A stretch of 33,935 nucleotides of DNA from an uncultured Oscillospiraceae bacterium (GCA_934569045.1 CAKTJX010000028.1:1-33935), one strand, 5' to 3'; positions 6,615 to 14,861 are shown, counted from the stretch's first letter. Notes: generated by a model not told the origin, from the letters alone. Translations and numbers: made by a program.

Positions 6615-7334
6615 ATGAACAGTATTTATGAGGCGAGGCTCCTGCTGGTAGATGACAATGGTGATTTGCTGTGGCTGCTGACGGAGCAGCTGACCGGGGC
6701 GGGCTACCGGAACATCCGGCAGGCCAAGAGCTGCCGGGAGGCCAGGGCGGCCTTTGCTCAGGAACGGCCGGAGCTGATGATCCTGGATATCAATTTGTCG
6801 GATGGGGACGGCTTTTCCCTCTTCCGGGCCCTCCATGCCCAGGCGGATATCCCGGCCCTGTTTCTCTCCGCCCGGGACGCGGACGGGGACCGGCTGTTTG
6901 GCCTGGGGCTGGGAGCGGACGACTATTTGACAAAGCCCTTTCTGATGCAGGAGCTTCTGCTGCGGGTGGGGCGAATTCTGGAACGGGCCTATGGGCGCAC
7001 CCTGCCGGGGCGGGGGACCGCCGCACTGAAGGTGGGGGACCGGCTCGTAAATCTGGAGGATGCCCTGGTGCGCCTGCCGGATGGCGGGAGCCTGCCCCTG
7101 ACCGCCATGGAGCGGGCGCTGCTGCGGAAGCTGGCGGAAAACCGGGGCCATATCGTGACCTATGACGCCCTGTGCGCCGCCGTGTGGGGCGCGGATTACT
7201 ATGGCTATGAGAACAGCCTGGGGGTTCACATCCGCCATCTGCGGGAAAAGCTGGAAAAAGAACCCAGCCGCCCCCAGGCGCTTTTGACGGTGCGGGGCAT
7301 TGGTTACAAGTTGGCAAAGGAGGAGCAGGCATGA
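6615..7334 (+). CDS. OmpR-family response regulator
   Basis: A 239-aa DNA-binding regulator. Receiver domain: acidic pair D13-D14, phospho-acceptor D58 in LMILDINLSDGDG, S85 in LFLSARDAD (the usual Thr/Ser position) and K107 in YLTKPF. The C-terminal winged helix ends HIRHLREKLEKEPSRPQALLTVRGIGYKL, typical of Trans_reg_C. The frame opens 11 codons earlier, but ATG 6615 follows AAAGGAGGGGGCGCA and gives a normal N terminus. It overlaps the kinase start (ATGA). Divergence from the ABC operon and the shared boxes suggest it activates that transporter. Confidence 0.93.
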   Translation: MNSIYEARLLLVDDNGDLLWLLTEQLTGAGYRNIRQAKSCREARAAFAQERPELMILDINLSDGDGFSLFRALHAQADIPALFLSARDADGDRLFGLGLGADDYLTKPFLMQELLLRVGRILERAYGRTLPGRGTAALKVGDRLVNLEDALVRLPDGGSLPLTAMERALLRKLAENRGHIVTYDALCAAVWGADYYGYENSLGVHIRHLREKLEKEPSRPQALLTVRGIGYKLAKEEQA

Positions 7335-8692
7335 AAACTTTCGTGCGTCTGATCCGCCGGTACATCCTGATGACGGCGGGCATTGTTGCCCTGACCCTTG
7401 CCCTGGGGCTGGGGACACTTGTCTGGCTGGGCTGGCGGGAAAACAGCCATCTGGTCCGGAGAACCTATGACTACGGCAGCATAGCGGATGCCATGGTGCA
7501 GACGCCCGACGGTTTGGCCCTGGGCCCGGAGCACCGCCCGGAGGAATGGCTGGAGGGCTACGCCTGGGCTATGGTGCTGGATGACGATGGGCAGGTTGCC
7601 TGGAGCTGCCGCCTGCCGGATGCCCTGAACAAGCGCTATACCGCCGGGGAGATCGCGGGCTTTGCCCGCTGGTATCTGGCGGATTACCCGGTGTTTTGCC
7701 AGCGGGAGGACTACGGGCTCTTCGTCATTGCTTTGGAAAAGGGAAGCTTGTGGCGGTACAGCCTTTACGGCTCCCTGGGAATGCTGGAGGATTTCCTGCA
7801 GGGCATTCCCCTGGGCTTTGGGCTGCTGCTGGGGCTGGGCCTGGGGGCCTGCGTCTGGCTGGGCTGGCGGGGGGCAAAGCGGCTGCAAACTGTTGCCGCG
7901 GGCCTGGACGCTCTGGCGGAGGGCCGGACTGTCCAGCTCTCCACCGATGGCTTCGCGGGAGAGCTGGCGGAGACGCTGAACCGCACCAGCGCCCAGCTGC
8001 AAAGCCGCAACGAGCAGCTGGCCCGGCGGGACGATGCCCGGACCCAGTGGATTGCGGGGGTCAGCCACGATGTCCGCACCCCCCTTGCGCTGATTCTGGG
8101 CTGGGCGGAGCAGCTGGAAGGGGATGGGGGCCTGCCCACAGCCGCAAGGCAAAAAGCGGCGGGCATCCGGGGCCAGTGTGAGCGGCTGCGGACCCTGATC
8201 GATGACCTGAACCTTACCAGCAAGCTGCAATATGGGGCCCAGCCCCTGCGCCGGGAATCCTATCTGGCGGGCCCCCTGTTCCGGGAGCTGACGGCCCAGT
8301 TCTGCGACAGCCCCTTGGCGGAAAACGCCGCCATCTCCCTGGTTCAGACGGAGCAGGCCCAGCAGGCACATCTTCTGGCAGACCGGGCGCTGCTGGGACG
8401 GCTGCTGGACAACCTGCTGGGCAACAGCATCCGCCACAACTCCGGCAATGTGGCAATTACGGTACAGACAGAACTGCTTCAAAATCAATTCCGCCTGACG
8501 GTCACAGACAATGGCCAGGGCTATCCGCCGGAGGTGCTGGCGGCGCTGCAAGCCCCGCATACAGAGAACGCTCCTCATATCCTGGGCCTTCATGTGGTAG
8601 AACAAATCGCCGCCGCCCACGGCGGCCAGGCAGTTTTCTCACAAAACACTCCAAAGGGCGCGAAAACAACCGTCTGGCTGCCTTTGAACTAG
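7331..8692 (+). CDS. Membrane sensor histidine kinase
   Basis: A 453-aa kinase with two transmembrane helices (about 11-35 and 158-178) flanking an extracytoplasmic domain of about 120 residues, a short linker, then HisKA with the phospho-accepting H246 in GVSHDVRTPLALILGW. The ATPase domain has an N box LLDNLLGNSIRHN and G1 VTDNGQGYP. The G2 region is degenerate (HILGLHVVEQIA rather than GxGLGL). This is the kinase type coupled to lantibiotic-immunity transporters. The ATGA overlap with the regulator shows a two-gene operon. The TAG stop touches the first base of the MITE-like element at 8692, which may supply transcription termination. Confidence 0.92.
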   Translation: MKTFVRLIRRYILMTAGIVALTLALGLGTLVWLGWRENSHLVRRTYDYGSIADAMVQTPDGLALGPEHRPEEWLEGYAWAMVLDDDGQVAWSCRLPDALNKRYTAGEIAGFARWYLADYPVFCQREDYGLFVIALEKGSLWRYSLYGSLGMLEDFLQGIPLGFGLLLGLGLGACVWLGWRGAKRLQTVAAGLDALAEGRTVQLSTDGFAGELAETLNRTSAQLQSRNEQLARRDDARTQWIAGVSHDVRTPLALILGWAEQLEGDGGLPTAARQKAAGIRGQCERLRTLIDDLNLTSKLQYGAQPLRRESYLAGPLFRELTAQFCDSPLAENAAISLVQTEQAQQAHLLADRALLGRLLDNLLGNSIRHNSGNVAITVQTELLQNQFRLTVTDNGQGYPPEVLAALQAPHTENAPHILGLHVVEQIAAAHGGQAVFSQNTPKGAKTTVWLPLN

Positions 8693-8854
8693 GGAACCTC
8701 TAAATAAATCGTCTGCGGCTGGAGAGCGGATCTTTTCTGCCCGCTCCTCAGCATCAAAAGCAGGAAATACACAAAGTATTCCTCTGCTTTTGATGCTTCG
8801 ATCGGTCAAAAAATCTCTCGCTCCCAGCTCTTGCCGATTTATTCAGAGGTTCCC
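8692..8854. mobile_element. MITE-like foldback element with terminal inverted repeats
   Basis: GGGAACCTCTAAATAAATCG (8692-8711) and, at the other end, the complement of GGGAACCTCTGAATAAATCG (8835-8854) are 20-bp terminal inverted repeats differing at one base. Inside, GCATCAAAAGCAG...CTGCTTTTGATGC forms a second palindrome, so the 163 bp can fold into one hairpin. It holds no significant ORF. No target-site duplication is obvious. It probably derives from a DNA transposon whose transposase is elsewhere, and it abuts the kinase stop codon. Confidence 0.75.
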
Positions 8855-8857
8855 CAA

Positions 8858-8883
8858 TAAAAAAAGCGCTGCCAAAGCAGCGC
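8858..8883 (-). terminator. Intrinsic terminator of the rnpB transcript
   Basis: On the minus strand GCGCTGC (8883-8877) pairs with GCAGCGC (8872-8866) around TTTG, followed by TTTTTTTATT. It lies about 150 nt beyond the mature RNase P RNA end, on the far side of the hairpin array. Confidence 0.88.
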
Positions 8884-8898
8884 AAAAGTTTTAAATTC

Positions 8899-9031
8899 GT
8901 CCCGCAGGGACACCACATCCGCCCGAAGGGCGATTTCATCCGGCCGCAGGCCGGATTTCCCCTGCCCACCTGCAGATTTCACCCAGCCCTGCTGGATTTC
9001 ATTGGGGCCGCCGCATTCCTGCGGCGGCCCC
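8899..9031. repeat. Array of short hairpins at 21-bp spacing beside rnpB
   Basis: Five palindromes, GTCCC-GCA-GGGAC (8899-8911), CGCCC-GAA-GGGCG (8920-8932), CCGGCC-GCA-GGCCGG (8940-8954), CTGC-ccacct-GCAG (8962-8975) and CCAGC-CCT-GCTGG (8983-8995), have centres about 21 bp apart. Between them the spacer is nearly constant (ATTTCAYC). A larger hairpin follows at 9004-9031 (GGGGCCGCCGC arms). Stems differ in sequence but stay self-complementary. The array lies between rnpB and its terminator and holds no gene. Confidence 0.8.
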
Positions 9032-9393
9032 CTGCGATTGGACCTATAAGCCGGGTTCTGTTTTGACAGCCATCTATCTAGCCCCGCAATCGCTCGCGGG
9101 ATCAAGCCACCTCTTGGGGACGGCCGGGCAAGCCTATTGTCCCACACACGGTGTTGCTCCGGATAGAGTTTACATCGTAAAACCCATGTTGCCATGGGCC
9201 GGGTGCGCTCTTACCGCACCTTTTCACCCTTGCACAATGTGCCTGAAAGGCACGTTGTGCGGTATCTCTCTGTTGCACTTGTCCTAGGGTTACCCCCGGC
9301 AGGCGTTACCTGTTATCCTTGCCCTGTGGAGCCCGGACTTTCCTCATCTGGGCCCTTTCGGCGCCCATCCGCGGCTGTCCAGCCCAGTCGCGG
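9032..9393 (-). ncRNA. rnpB: RNase P RNA, bacterial class A
   Basis: The catalytic RNA that trims 5' leaders from tRNA precursors. On the minus strand it carries GAGGAAAGTCCGGGCTCC (conserved region I) about 60 nt from the start, AGAGAGATACCG, a TAAACTCTATCCGGAGCAACACC core, and the 3' AGAACCCGGCTTATAGGTCC. P1 forms between GCGACTGG near the 5' end and CCAATCGC near the 3' end. Length of about 360 nt is normal. The exact 3' end is uncertain by several bases because P1 runs into the hairpin at 9004-9031. Confidence 0.96.
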
Positions 9394-9397
9394 GGCT

Positions 9398-9426
9398 ATT
9401 GTACCCCAAAAGAAGGGAATTGTCAA
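9398..9426 (-). promoter_or_regulatory. Promoter of rnpB
   Basis: Minus strand TTGACA (9426-9421), 17 bp, TACAAT (9403-9398): near-consensus, placing the start at about 9391, at the expected 5' end of RNase P RNA. Confidence 0.9.
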
Positions 9427-9467
9427 ATGCTTTGGAACGGTAAGAAAGATTTAAGGATTCCGGCGCA

Positions 9468-9496
9468 TCGACATTCCGGGCTTTGTGTGATATGAT
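9468..9496 (+). promoter_or_regulatory. Candidate promoter for the second two-component/ABC operon
   Basis: TCGACA (9468-9473), 17 bp, TATGAT (9491-9496), each one base off consensus. The next gene rightward starts at 9777, so a transcript would carry a 5' untranslated region of about 275 nt containing the foldback repeat at 9558-9660. The rest of 9427-9776 has no gene. Confidence 0.45.
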
Positions 9497-9557
9497 GACG
9501 TAGATCAATCGTTGATGGCCCGTAGGGACTTGTAAATGCCAAAGCTTTTTCTTTCAG

Positions 9558-9660
9558 ACGGGGCCCTGTCCGCATTTCGGCTGGGTGCCTCCGGCGGGGA
9601 GCTTCTTGGCGGGACAAGAAAGGGGCCCCCGGAGGGACCCAGCTAATACAAGGACAGGAC
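9558..9660. repeat. Dispersed foldback repeat, family B, copy 1
   Basis: 103 bp nearly identical (about 8 differences by eye, with a central 69 bp identical) to the reverse complement of 33436-33538. It folds on itself: GCTGGGTGCCTCCGG near the left pairs with CCGGAGGGACCCAGC on the right with one mismatch, and TTCTTG/CAAGAA pairs inside. Weaker similarity continues outside the core on both sides (for example TTTTTGCATGAACAG on the right). It contains no convincing ORF. Confidence 0.85.
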
Positions 9661-9776
9661 TCCCGATTCAAGATAAAAGCCAATTTTTTGCATGAACAGC
9701 CTACTACAAGGCTCAAAAGTTTTTAATTTCCCGAATATACCTGCTGCTGGCTGGAAAACAGGGGGAGGAACACACT

Positions 9777-10448
9777 ATGGAGAAAATTCTTTTGCTGGAG
9801 GACGACGGCCCCCTGGGGAAGGGCATTCAGCTTGCGCTTCAGGGGCCGGAGCTCCAAATCATATGCTGCGCCACGCTGGCCCAGGCCCGTGACGCGCTGG
9901 AGAAGGAGGCCTTCGACCTGCTGATCCTAGATGTAAACCTGCCGGACGGCAGCGGGTTGGAGCTCTTGCAGGCGGCGCGGAAGAAAAGCCGGGTTCCGGT
10001 GATCCTGCTGACAGCCAACGATCTGGAAATGGATATTGTGACGGGGCTGGAATCCGGGGCGGATGACTATATCACCAAGCCCTTTTCCCTGGCGGTGCTC
10101 CGGGCGCGGGTCCACGCCCAGCTCCGGCGGGGCCGGGGGACGGCCGCCCTGGAGTTGGGGCCCTTCCGCTTTGACTTTGCGGCTATGGAGTTCCGCAAGG
10201 ACGGGAAGCTGCTGGAACTGAGCAAGACGGAGCAGAAGCTCCTGCGCCTGCTTGTGGAAAACCGGGGCCAGACTCTGCCGCGGGCGGTGCTGGTGGACCG
10301 AATCTGGACGGACGGGGCGGAGTTTGTGGATGAAAACGCCCTGTCCGTCACCGTGAAACGGCTGCGGGGTAAGCTGGAGGACGACCCCTCCAGCCCCCGG
10401 TACTTGAAAACGGTGTATGGCATCGGCTATACCTGGGTAGGAGGCTGA
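9777..10448 (+). CDS. OmpR-family response regulator of an FtsX-type ABC system
   Basis: A 223-aa regulator: acidic E8-D9-D10, phospho-acceptor D52 in LLILDVNLPDGSG, T79 in ILLTAND, K101 in YITKPF, then a winged-helix domain ending TVKRLRGKLEDDPSSPRYLKTVYGIGYTW. GGGGGAGGAACACACT precedes the ATG. The kinase begins one base after its stop codon, and an ATPase and large FtsX-like permease follow, as in BceRS-AB or VirRS-type cell-envelope stress modules of Firmicutes. It probably controls the transporter genes downstream. Confidence 0.93.
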   Translation: MEKILLLEDDGPLGKGIQLALQGPELQIICCATLAQARDALEKEAFDLLILDVNLPDGSGLELLQAARKKSRVPVILLTANDLEMDIVTGLESGADDYITKPFSLAVLRARVHAQLRRGRGTAALELGPFRFDFAAMEFRKDGKLLELSKTEQKLLRLLVENRGQTLPRAVLVDRIWTDGAEFVDENALSVTVKRLRGKLEDDPSSPRYLKTVYGIGYTWVGG

Positions 10449-10449
10449 T

Positions 10450-11343
10450 ATGACGGGCTTGGAATACATCCTGATCTCGATGACGGCGCTTTCCCTTGCG
10501 GCGGCCCTCTGGGAGCGCTGCCGGACCCGCCGCCTAATGGAAAATCTGAACCGGATGCTGGAAGAGGCGATGCAGGGGAATTTTACGGAGGACAGCTTTG
10601 ACGAAAGTCTACTCTCCGCCCTGGAAAGCAAGCTGGCCCACTATCTCGCCGCCTCCACCGTGTCCGCTCGGAATGTGGCCGCGGAAAAGGAGAAGCTGAA
10701 AAGCCTCATTGGCGACATTTCCCACCAGACCAAAACGCCCATTGCCAATATCCGGCTCTATACCCAGCTGCTTATGGAGCAGCCGGGAAACGCCGACTGC
10801 CTGGAAGCGCTGGACACCCAGACCCGCAAGCTCCAGGGCCTCATCGATGCCCTGGTAAAAACCTCCCGCTTAGAATCCGGGGTCATCGCCCTGCACCCGG
10901 AAAGTGGGAGATTGCAGACGGTGATGGAATCCGCCGTAAACCAGATCCTGCCAAAGGCGGAGGCGAAGGGCATCTCCGTTACGCTGACCCCCACGGACGC
11001 GGAGGCGGCCTTTGATCCCAAGTGGACAGAGGAGGCCGTTTATAACCTGCTGGACAATGCCGTGAAGTATACGCCGCCCGGCGGCATCGTCTCCGTCACC
11101 GCTACGCCCTATCCCATGTTCTCCGCCGTCCACGTCCGGGACACCGTGCCGGGAATTGGGGAGGAAGAGCAGCCCAGGGTATTCCAGCGCTTTTACCGGG
11201 GCGCGGCCTACCGGGAAGAAGAGGGCGTGGGCATTGGCCTCTACCTGGTGCGCCAGATCGCCGAGGGACAGGGCGGGTATACAAAGCTCATTTCCCAGGT
11301 CGGCCAGGGCAGCACCTTCTCCATTTATCTGCCAAGAACATGA
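10450..11343 (+). CDS. Short sensor histidine kinase of the FtsX-type ABC system
   Basis: A 297-aa kinase with one evident N-terminal hydrophobic segment (about 4-21) and no large outer domain. H92 in GDISHQTKTPIANIRLY is the phospho-acceptor. N box VYNLLDNAVKYT and G2 GVGIGLYLVRQI are intact. The G1 box reads DTVPGI (231-236) where family members have DTGPGI or DNGPGI: Val233 replaces the usual Gly. Such a minimal kinase would rely on another protein, perhaps the downstream transporter, for sensing; that is inference. The FQRFYRGAAYREEEGVGIGL stretch (F box) is normal, so the frame is intact. Confidence 0.9.
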   Translation: MTGLEYILISMTALSLAAALWERCRTRRLMENLNRMLEEAMQGNFTEDSFDESLLSALESKLAHYLAASTVSARNVAAEKEKLKSLIGDISHQTKTPIANIRLYTQLLMEQPGNADCLEALDTQTRKLQGLIDALVKTSRLESGVIALHPESGRLQTVMESAVNQILPKAEAKGISVTLTPTDAEAAFDPKWTEEAVYNLLDNAVKYTPPGGIVSVTATPYPMFSAVHVRDTVPGIGEEEQPRVFQRFYRGAAYREEEGVGIGLYLVRQIAEGQGGYTKLISQVGQGSTFSIYLPRT

Positions 11344-11395
11344 AATCTGTCCGTTCCGTTAGATTTGGGAAAGAATGTGGAAAGATTCCTATTGT

Positions 11396-11432
11396 AAAGT
11401 CTGTACCGTGCGAACAGTACAGACTTTTCTTT
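11396..11432 (+). terminator. Terminator-like hairpin between kinase and ABC ATPase
   Basis: AAAGTCTGTAC (11396-11406) pairs perfectly with GTACAGACTTT (11417-11427), then TTTTCTTT (11425-11432), directly before the ATPase ribosome site TGGAGG. It should terminate part of the transcription from the regulator-kinase genes and so set a lower or conditional level of transporter expression. Confidence 0.75.
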
Positions 11433-11442
11433 ATGGAGGCAA

Positions 11443-12126
11443 ATGATGTATATTTTAGAAACCAAGGATTTGCGGAAAACCTATGGCTCCGGGGAGACGG
11501 CGGTGAAGGCGCTGGACGGGGTGAATCTGGCGGTGGAGCAGGGGGAGTTTGTGGCCATTGTAGGCACCTCCGGTTCTGGAAAGTCCACCCTGCTGCATAT
11601 GCTGGGCGGGCTGGACCGGCCCACCTCCGGCAGCGTGACCGTGGACGGGAAGGAGCTCTCCTCCCTTAACGATGAGGCATTGACCATTTTCCGCCGCCGC
11701 AAGATCGGCTTTGTGTTCCAGAGCTACAATCTGGTTCCGGTGCTGAATGTGTACGAAAATATCGTCCTGCCAATTCAGATGGACGGCCGGAAAGCGGACC
11801 AGGCATTTCTCCGGCAGATCGTGAAAACCCTGGGCCTGGACGGGCGGCTGGAGGCTCTGCCCAGCCAGCTTTCCGGCGGCCAGCAGCAGCGGGTGGCCAT
11901 CGCCCGGGCCCTGGCGGCGGCCCCTGCCATTGTGCTGGCGGACGAGCCCACGGGGAACCTGGACTCCAAAACCTCCCAGGATGTTCTGGGCCTTTTGAAG
12001 GTCACCAGCCAAAAATTTTCCCAGACTATTGTGATGATCACCCACAATGAGGAGATCGCCCAGATGGCGGACCGGATCATCCGCATTGAGGACGGGCGCA
12101 TCCAGACGGGGAGGGCACGGGTATGA
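11443..12126 (+). CDS. ABC transporter ATP-binding protein (MacB/BceA-like)
   Basis: A 227-aa ATPase of the LolD/MacB group: Walker [10 protein letters not shown] (41-49), Q-loop [17 protein letters not shown], signature [15 protein letters not shown], Walker [17 protein letters not shown], and the H-loop as ITHNEEIA. Members energise FtsX-type permeases that act on substrates at the outer face of the membrane. Two adjacent ATGs (11443, 11446) follow TGGAGG. The stop overlaps the permease ATG (ATGA). It is separated from the kinase by a terminator-like hairpin. Confidence 0.94.
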   Translation: MMYILETKDLRKTYGSGETAVKALDGVNLAVEQGEFVAIVGTSGSGKSTLLHMLGGLDRPTSGSVTVDGKELSSLNDEALTIFRRRKIGFVFQSYNLVPVLNVYENIVLPIQMDGRKADQAFLRQIVKTLGLDGRLEALPSQLSGGQQQRVAIARALAAAPAIVLADEPTGNLDSKTSQDVLGLLKVTSQKFSQTIVMITHNEEIAQMADRIIRIEDGRIQTGRARV

Positions 12127-14774
12127 ACGTCCAAAATCGGGGCTGCATCCGCCGCCTGAGCTTCCGGACGCTCCGGGCGGCCTGGAAGCGGAACGCCATT
12201 GCCGTGATCGCCATTGCGCTGACGGCGCTGCTGTTCACTTCCCTGTTTACGGTGGCCCTGTCCATCAATTCCAGCTATGAAACCTATACCTTCCGCCAGA
12301 TCGGCGGCTACTGCCACGGGACCTTCAAGGAGGTTTCGGAGGCCCAGGCCCAGGCCATTGCCGCCCACCCAAAGGTAAAGGCCGTGGGCAAACGGACCAC
12401 CATAGGGTTCCTGGATACGGGGGTATTCGCCAAGGTTCCCGCCGAGGTCAGCTTCATGGATGACAACTGCGCCGCCTGGAGCTACGCGCGGCCCCAGACC
12501 GGACACGCGCCAAAGAGCGGCAAGGAGGTGACCATGGATACGGGAGCCCTGAAGCTGCTGGGCGTGGAGCCAAAGCTGGGGGCCCAAATTACGCTTACCT
12601 TCACTGTGGGAGACAAAAGCCAGACCGCCTACGAAAAAACGGACACCTTCACCCTGGCGGGTTGGTGGGAATATGACGAGCTCAGCCCCGTCCACTACAT
12701 CAACATCTCCCAGGAATACGCCCAGGCGGTGCAGGCCGAGGCGGCTGCCGCGGGATTAAAACCCTTCCGCACGGATTTGAATGTGATGCTGGCCTTCCCT
12801 GTGGATATCCGGGGACAGATGGAGCGGGTGGATTCCGATTTGGGGTATTCCTGGGAGCCGGACGGAGGCGAAAATGTCGTCCGCATCGGGGTCAACTGGG
12901 GCTATACCTCGGCCCGGCTGGGGGAAAGCGTGGATGTGGCAATGGTTTTGGCAGGAATCGCCTTTCTGGTGCTGATTGTCTTTACCGGATACCTGATCAT
13001 CTACAACATCTTCCAGATTTCCGTCACCGGGGATATCCGCTACTACGGCCTGCTGAAAACCATCGGGGTCACCCCCCGGCAGCTGCGGCGGATCATCCGC
13101 TGGCAGGCAATCCTGCTGTGGGCCGCCGGGCTTCCCCTGGGGCTGCTGCTGGGCTATGGCGTGGGGGCCGGGATGACCTCGGTGGTCATGGCGAGAACCA
13201 CCTTCGGGGCCGGGGTGTCCACTGTCAGCACCTCTCCTTTGATTTTCCTTGCCGCCGCCCTGTTTACCTTCCTCACGGTGCTGCTCTCCTGCGCCCGCCC
13301 GGGCCGGATTGCCGCAAGGGTCTCCCCGGTGGAGGCGGTGCGGTATACGGAGGCGGCGGGGACAAAGAAAAAGCGCCGCGGGACCCGCGGGGCGGGAGTC
13401 CGGCAGATGGCCCTTGCCAATCTGGGCAGGAACCGGAGCAAGACAGTCCTTGTGGTACTGTCTCTTGCCCTGTCGGTGGTGCTGCTGAATGTGCTGGTGA
13501 CCTTTACCGGGGGCATCGACACGGAAAAATACCTGGCAAAACAGACCTGCGCGGATTTTATCGTCAGCAGCACGGACTATTTCCGCTTTCGCTACGGGGG
13601 GGAGGCCTACTTTCCCCAGGATTTGATCGCGGACATCCAGGCAAATACCACCCAATCCCTGTCCGGCTGCGGCTACAAGTGGACGGAGGCCATCGGCTGG
13701 ACATCGGAAGAAAGCTGGCGGGCCTGCCGGGCGCGGTTCGGCTTCCAGGACACGGTGGAGACGGAGCTGGCGCGGCTGTCCCGCCGGGGGGCGCTGGTGG
13801 GAATGGATATCCAGCTGGAAGGGCTGGACGACAGCCTCTTTGAAAAGCTTACCGTTGTGGATGGGGATTTGTCGCCCCTGTTCCGGGCGGACACCCACGC
13901 CATTGCCCTGGCCGTTCCCGTAGATGACTACGGCAATGTCATCCGGTCCGAGAGCTACCCCCCAATCGGCAGCACCCAGACCGTCACCTATGTGGAGGAT
14001 GCCTATTATATCGACAGCCGCACCGGGGAGCCCTGCGACGAAAATACCCCGGAGGAATTTCTCAAATATTTTGTCGCCAAGAGCCACGACGTGGAGTATA
14101 CCGTCTGCGCCTATGTGACGGTGCCCCATGCCATGAGCTACCGCTATGGCACCCTGGGCTACAGCTTTGTCCTGCCTGTGAGCAAATTGGCCCAGGACGG
14201 CGGCAAAGAGCCCATCCTAATGGTGTATCTGTTCGACACCCCGGACTCTGCCGCGGAGGCGGCCGCGGAGCGCTATCTTGCGGCGCTGACGGGCGGGGAG
14301 AACTCCGAGCTTATGTATGAGAGCAAGGCGACCCTCCGGGCGGAGGTTGCGTCCTTCCGGAATATGTTCCTGCTGCTGGGCGGGCTGCTCTGCGCTGTCA
14401 TCGGCCTGGTGGGCATCCTCAATTTCTTCAACGCCATGATGACCTCTATCCTGTCCCGGGGGCGGGAGTTTGCCGTCTTGCAGGCTGTGGGCATGACCGG
14501 GGGCCAGCTGAAGCGGATGCTGCTGTGGGAGGGGCTCCTCTATACCCTGGGCTCCGGGTTGGCTGCGGGGCTCCTGTCCGCGGCGCTGAACCCGCTGCTG
14601 GGCGCAGCTCTGGAAAACGTCTTCTGGTTCTATCGCTATCGGTTCTGCATTACCCCGGTAGTGGTGCTGCTTCCGGTCTTTGCCCTGCTGGGCTGTGCCA
14701 TCCCGGCGGCCATGTACCGCCACGCGGCAAAGCGAAGCGTAGTAGAGCGGCTGCGGGCCGTTGAGGTCGGATAA
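12123..14774 (+). CDS. FtsX-like ABC transporter permease (large, MacB/BceB-type superfamily)
   Basis: An 883-aa membrane protein with two FtsX units. TM1 near 19-44 is followed by an outer domain, TMs near 272-297, 326-350 and 370-390, a basic KKKRRGTRG linker, TM near 437-460, a second large outer domain, then TMs near 745-772, 801-825 and 841-865. This 1+3, 1+3 helix order distinguishes it from BceB (10 helices with one outer loop) and fits the broader family with two outer domains. With the ATPase it would pump or sense envelope-active compounds such as antimicrobial peptides. No terminator is visible after it; the next promoter is at 14806. Confidence 0.9.
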   Translation: MNVQNRGCIRRLSFRTLRAAWKRNAIAVIAIALTALLFTSLFTVALSINSSYETYTFRQIGGYCHGTFKEVSEAQAQAIAAHPKVKAVGKRTTIGFLDTGVFAKVPAEVSFMDDNCAAWSYARPQTGHAPKSGKEVTMDTGALKLLGVEPKLGAQITLTFTVGDKSQTAYEKTDTFTLAGWWEYDELSPVHYINISQEYAQAVQAEAAAAGLKPFRTDLNVMLAFPVDIRGQMERVDSDLGYSWEPDGGENVVRIGVNWGYTSARLGESVDVAMVLAGIAFLVLIVFTGYLIIYNIFQISVTGDIRYYGLLKTIGVTPRQLRRIIRWQAILLWAAGLPLGLLLGYGVGAGMTSVVMARTTFGAGVSTVSTSPLIFLAAALFTFLTVLLSCARPGRIAARVSPVEAVRYTEAAGTKKKRRGTRGAGVRQMALANLGRNRSKTVLVVLSLALSVVLLNVLVTFTGGIDTEKYLAKQTCADFIVSSTDYFRFRYGGEAYFPQDLIADIQANTTQSLSGCGYKWTEAIGWTSEESWRACRARFGFQDTVETELARLSRRGALVGMDIQLEGLDDSLFEKLTVVDGDLSPLFRADTHAIALAVPVDDYGNVIRSESYPPIGSTQTVTYVEDAYYIDSRTGEPCDENTPEEFLKYFVAKSHDVEYTVCAYVTVPHAMSYRYGTLGYSFVLPVSKLAQDGGKEPILMVYLFDTPDSAAEAAAERYLAALTGGENSELMYESKATLRAEVASFRNMFLLLGGLLCAVIGLVGILNFFNAMMTSILSRGREFAVLQAVGMTGGQLKRMLLWEGLLYTLGSGLAAGLLSAALNPLLGAALENVFWFYRYRFCITPVVVLLPVFALLGCAIPAAMYRHAAKRSVVERLRAVEVG

Positions 14775-14805
14775 CTCCCATTTTCTGTCCACGCTCCCTT
14801 CTCAC

Positions 14806-14834
14806 TTGCAAAATCCTTCCCGGTGGGCTATACT
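14806..14834 (+). promoter_or_regulatory. Promoter of the murD-ispD-ispF unit
   Basis: TTGCAA (14806-14811), 17 bp, TATACT (14829-14834). The start near 14841 is about 20 nt ahead of the murD ATG. Confidence 0.75.
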
Positions 14835-14861
14835 AAAGCAAACGGAAAGGTGGGAAGCTTC

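Noticed and set aside
8899..9031. CRISPR array
   Set aside because: The conserved part is only 7-8 bp and the variable parts are self-complementary; there are no cas genes and no repeats of 23 bp or more.
8839..9195. 118-codon minus-strand frame across rnpB and the hairpin array
   Set aside because: It lies on structural RNA and repeats and has no family resemblance; the coding pattern follows the array spacer.
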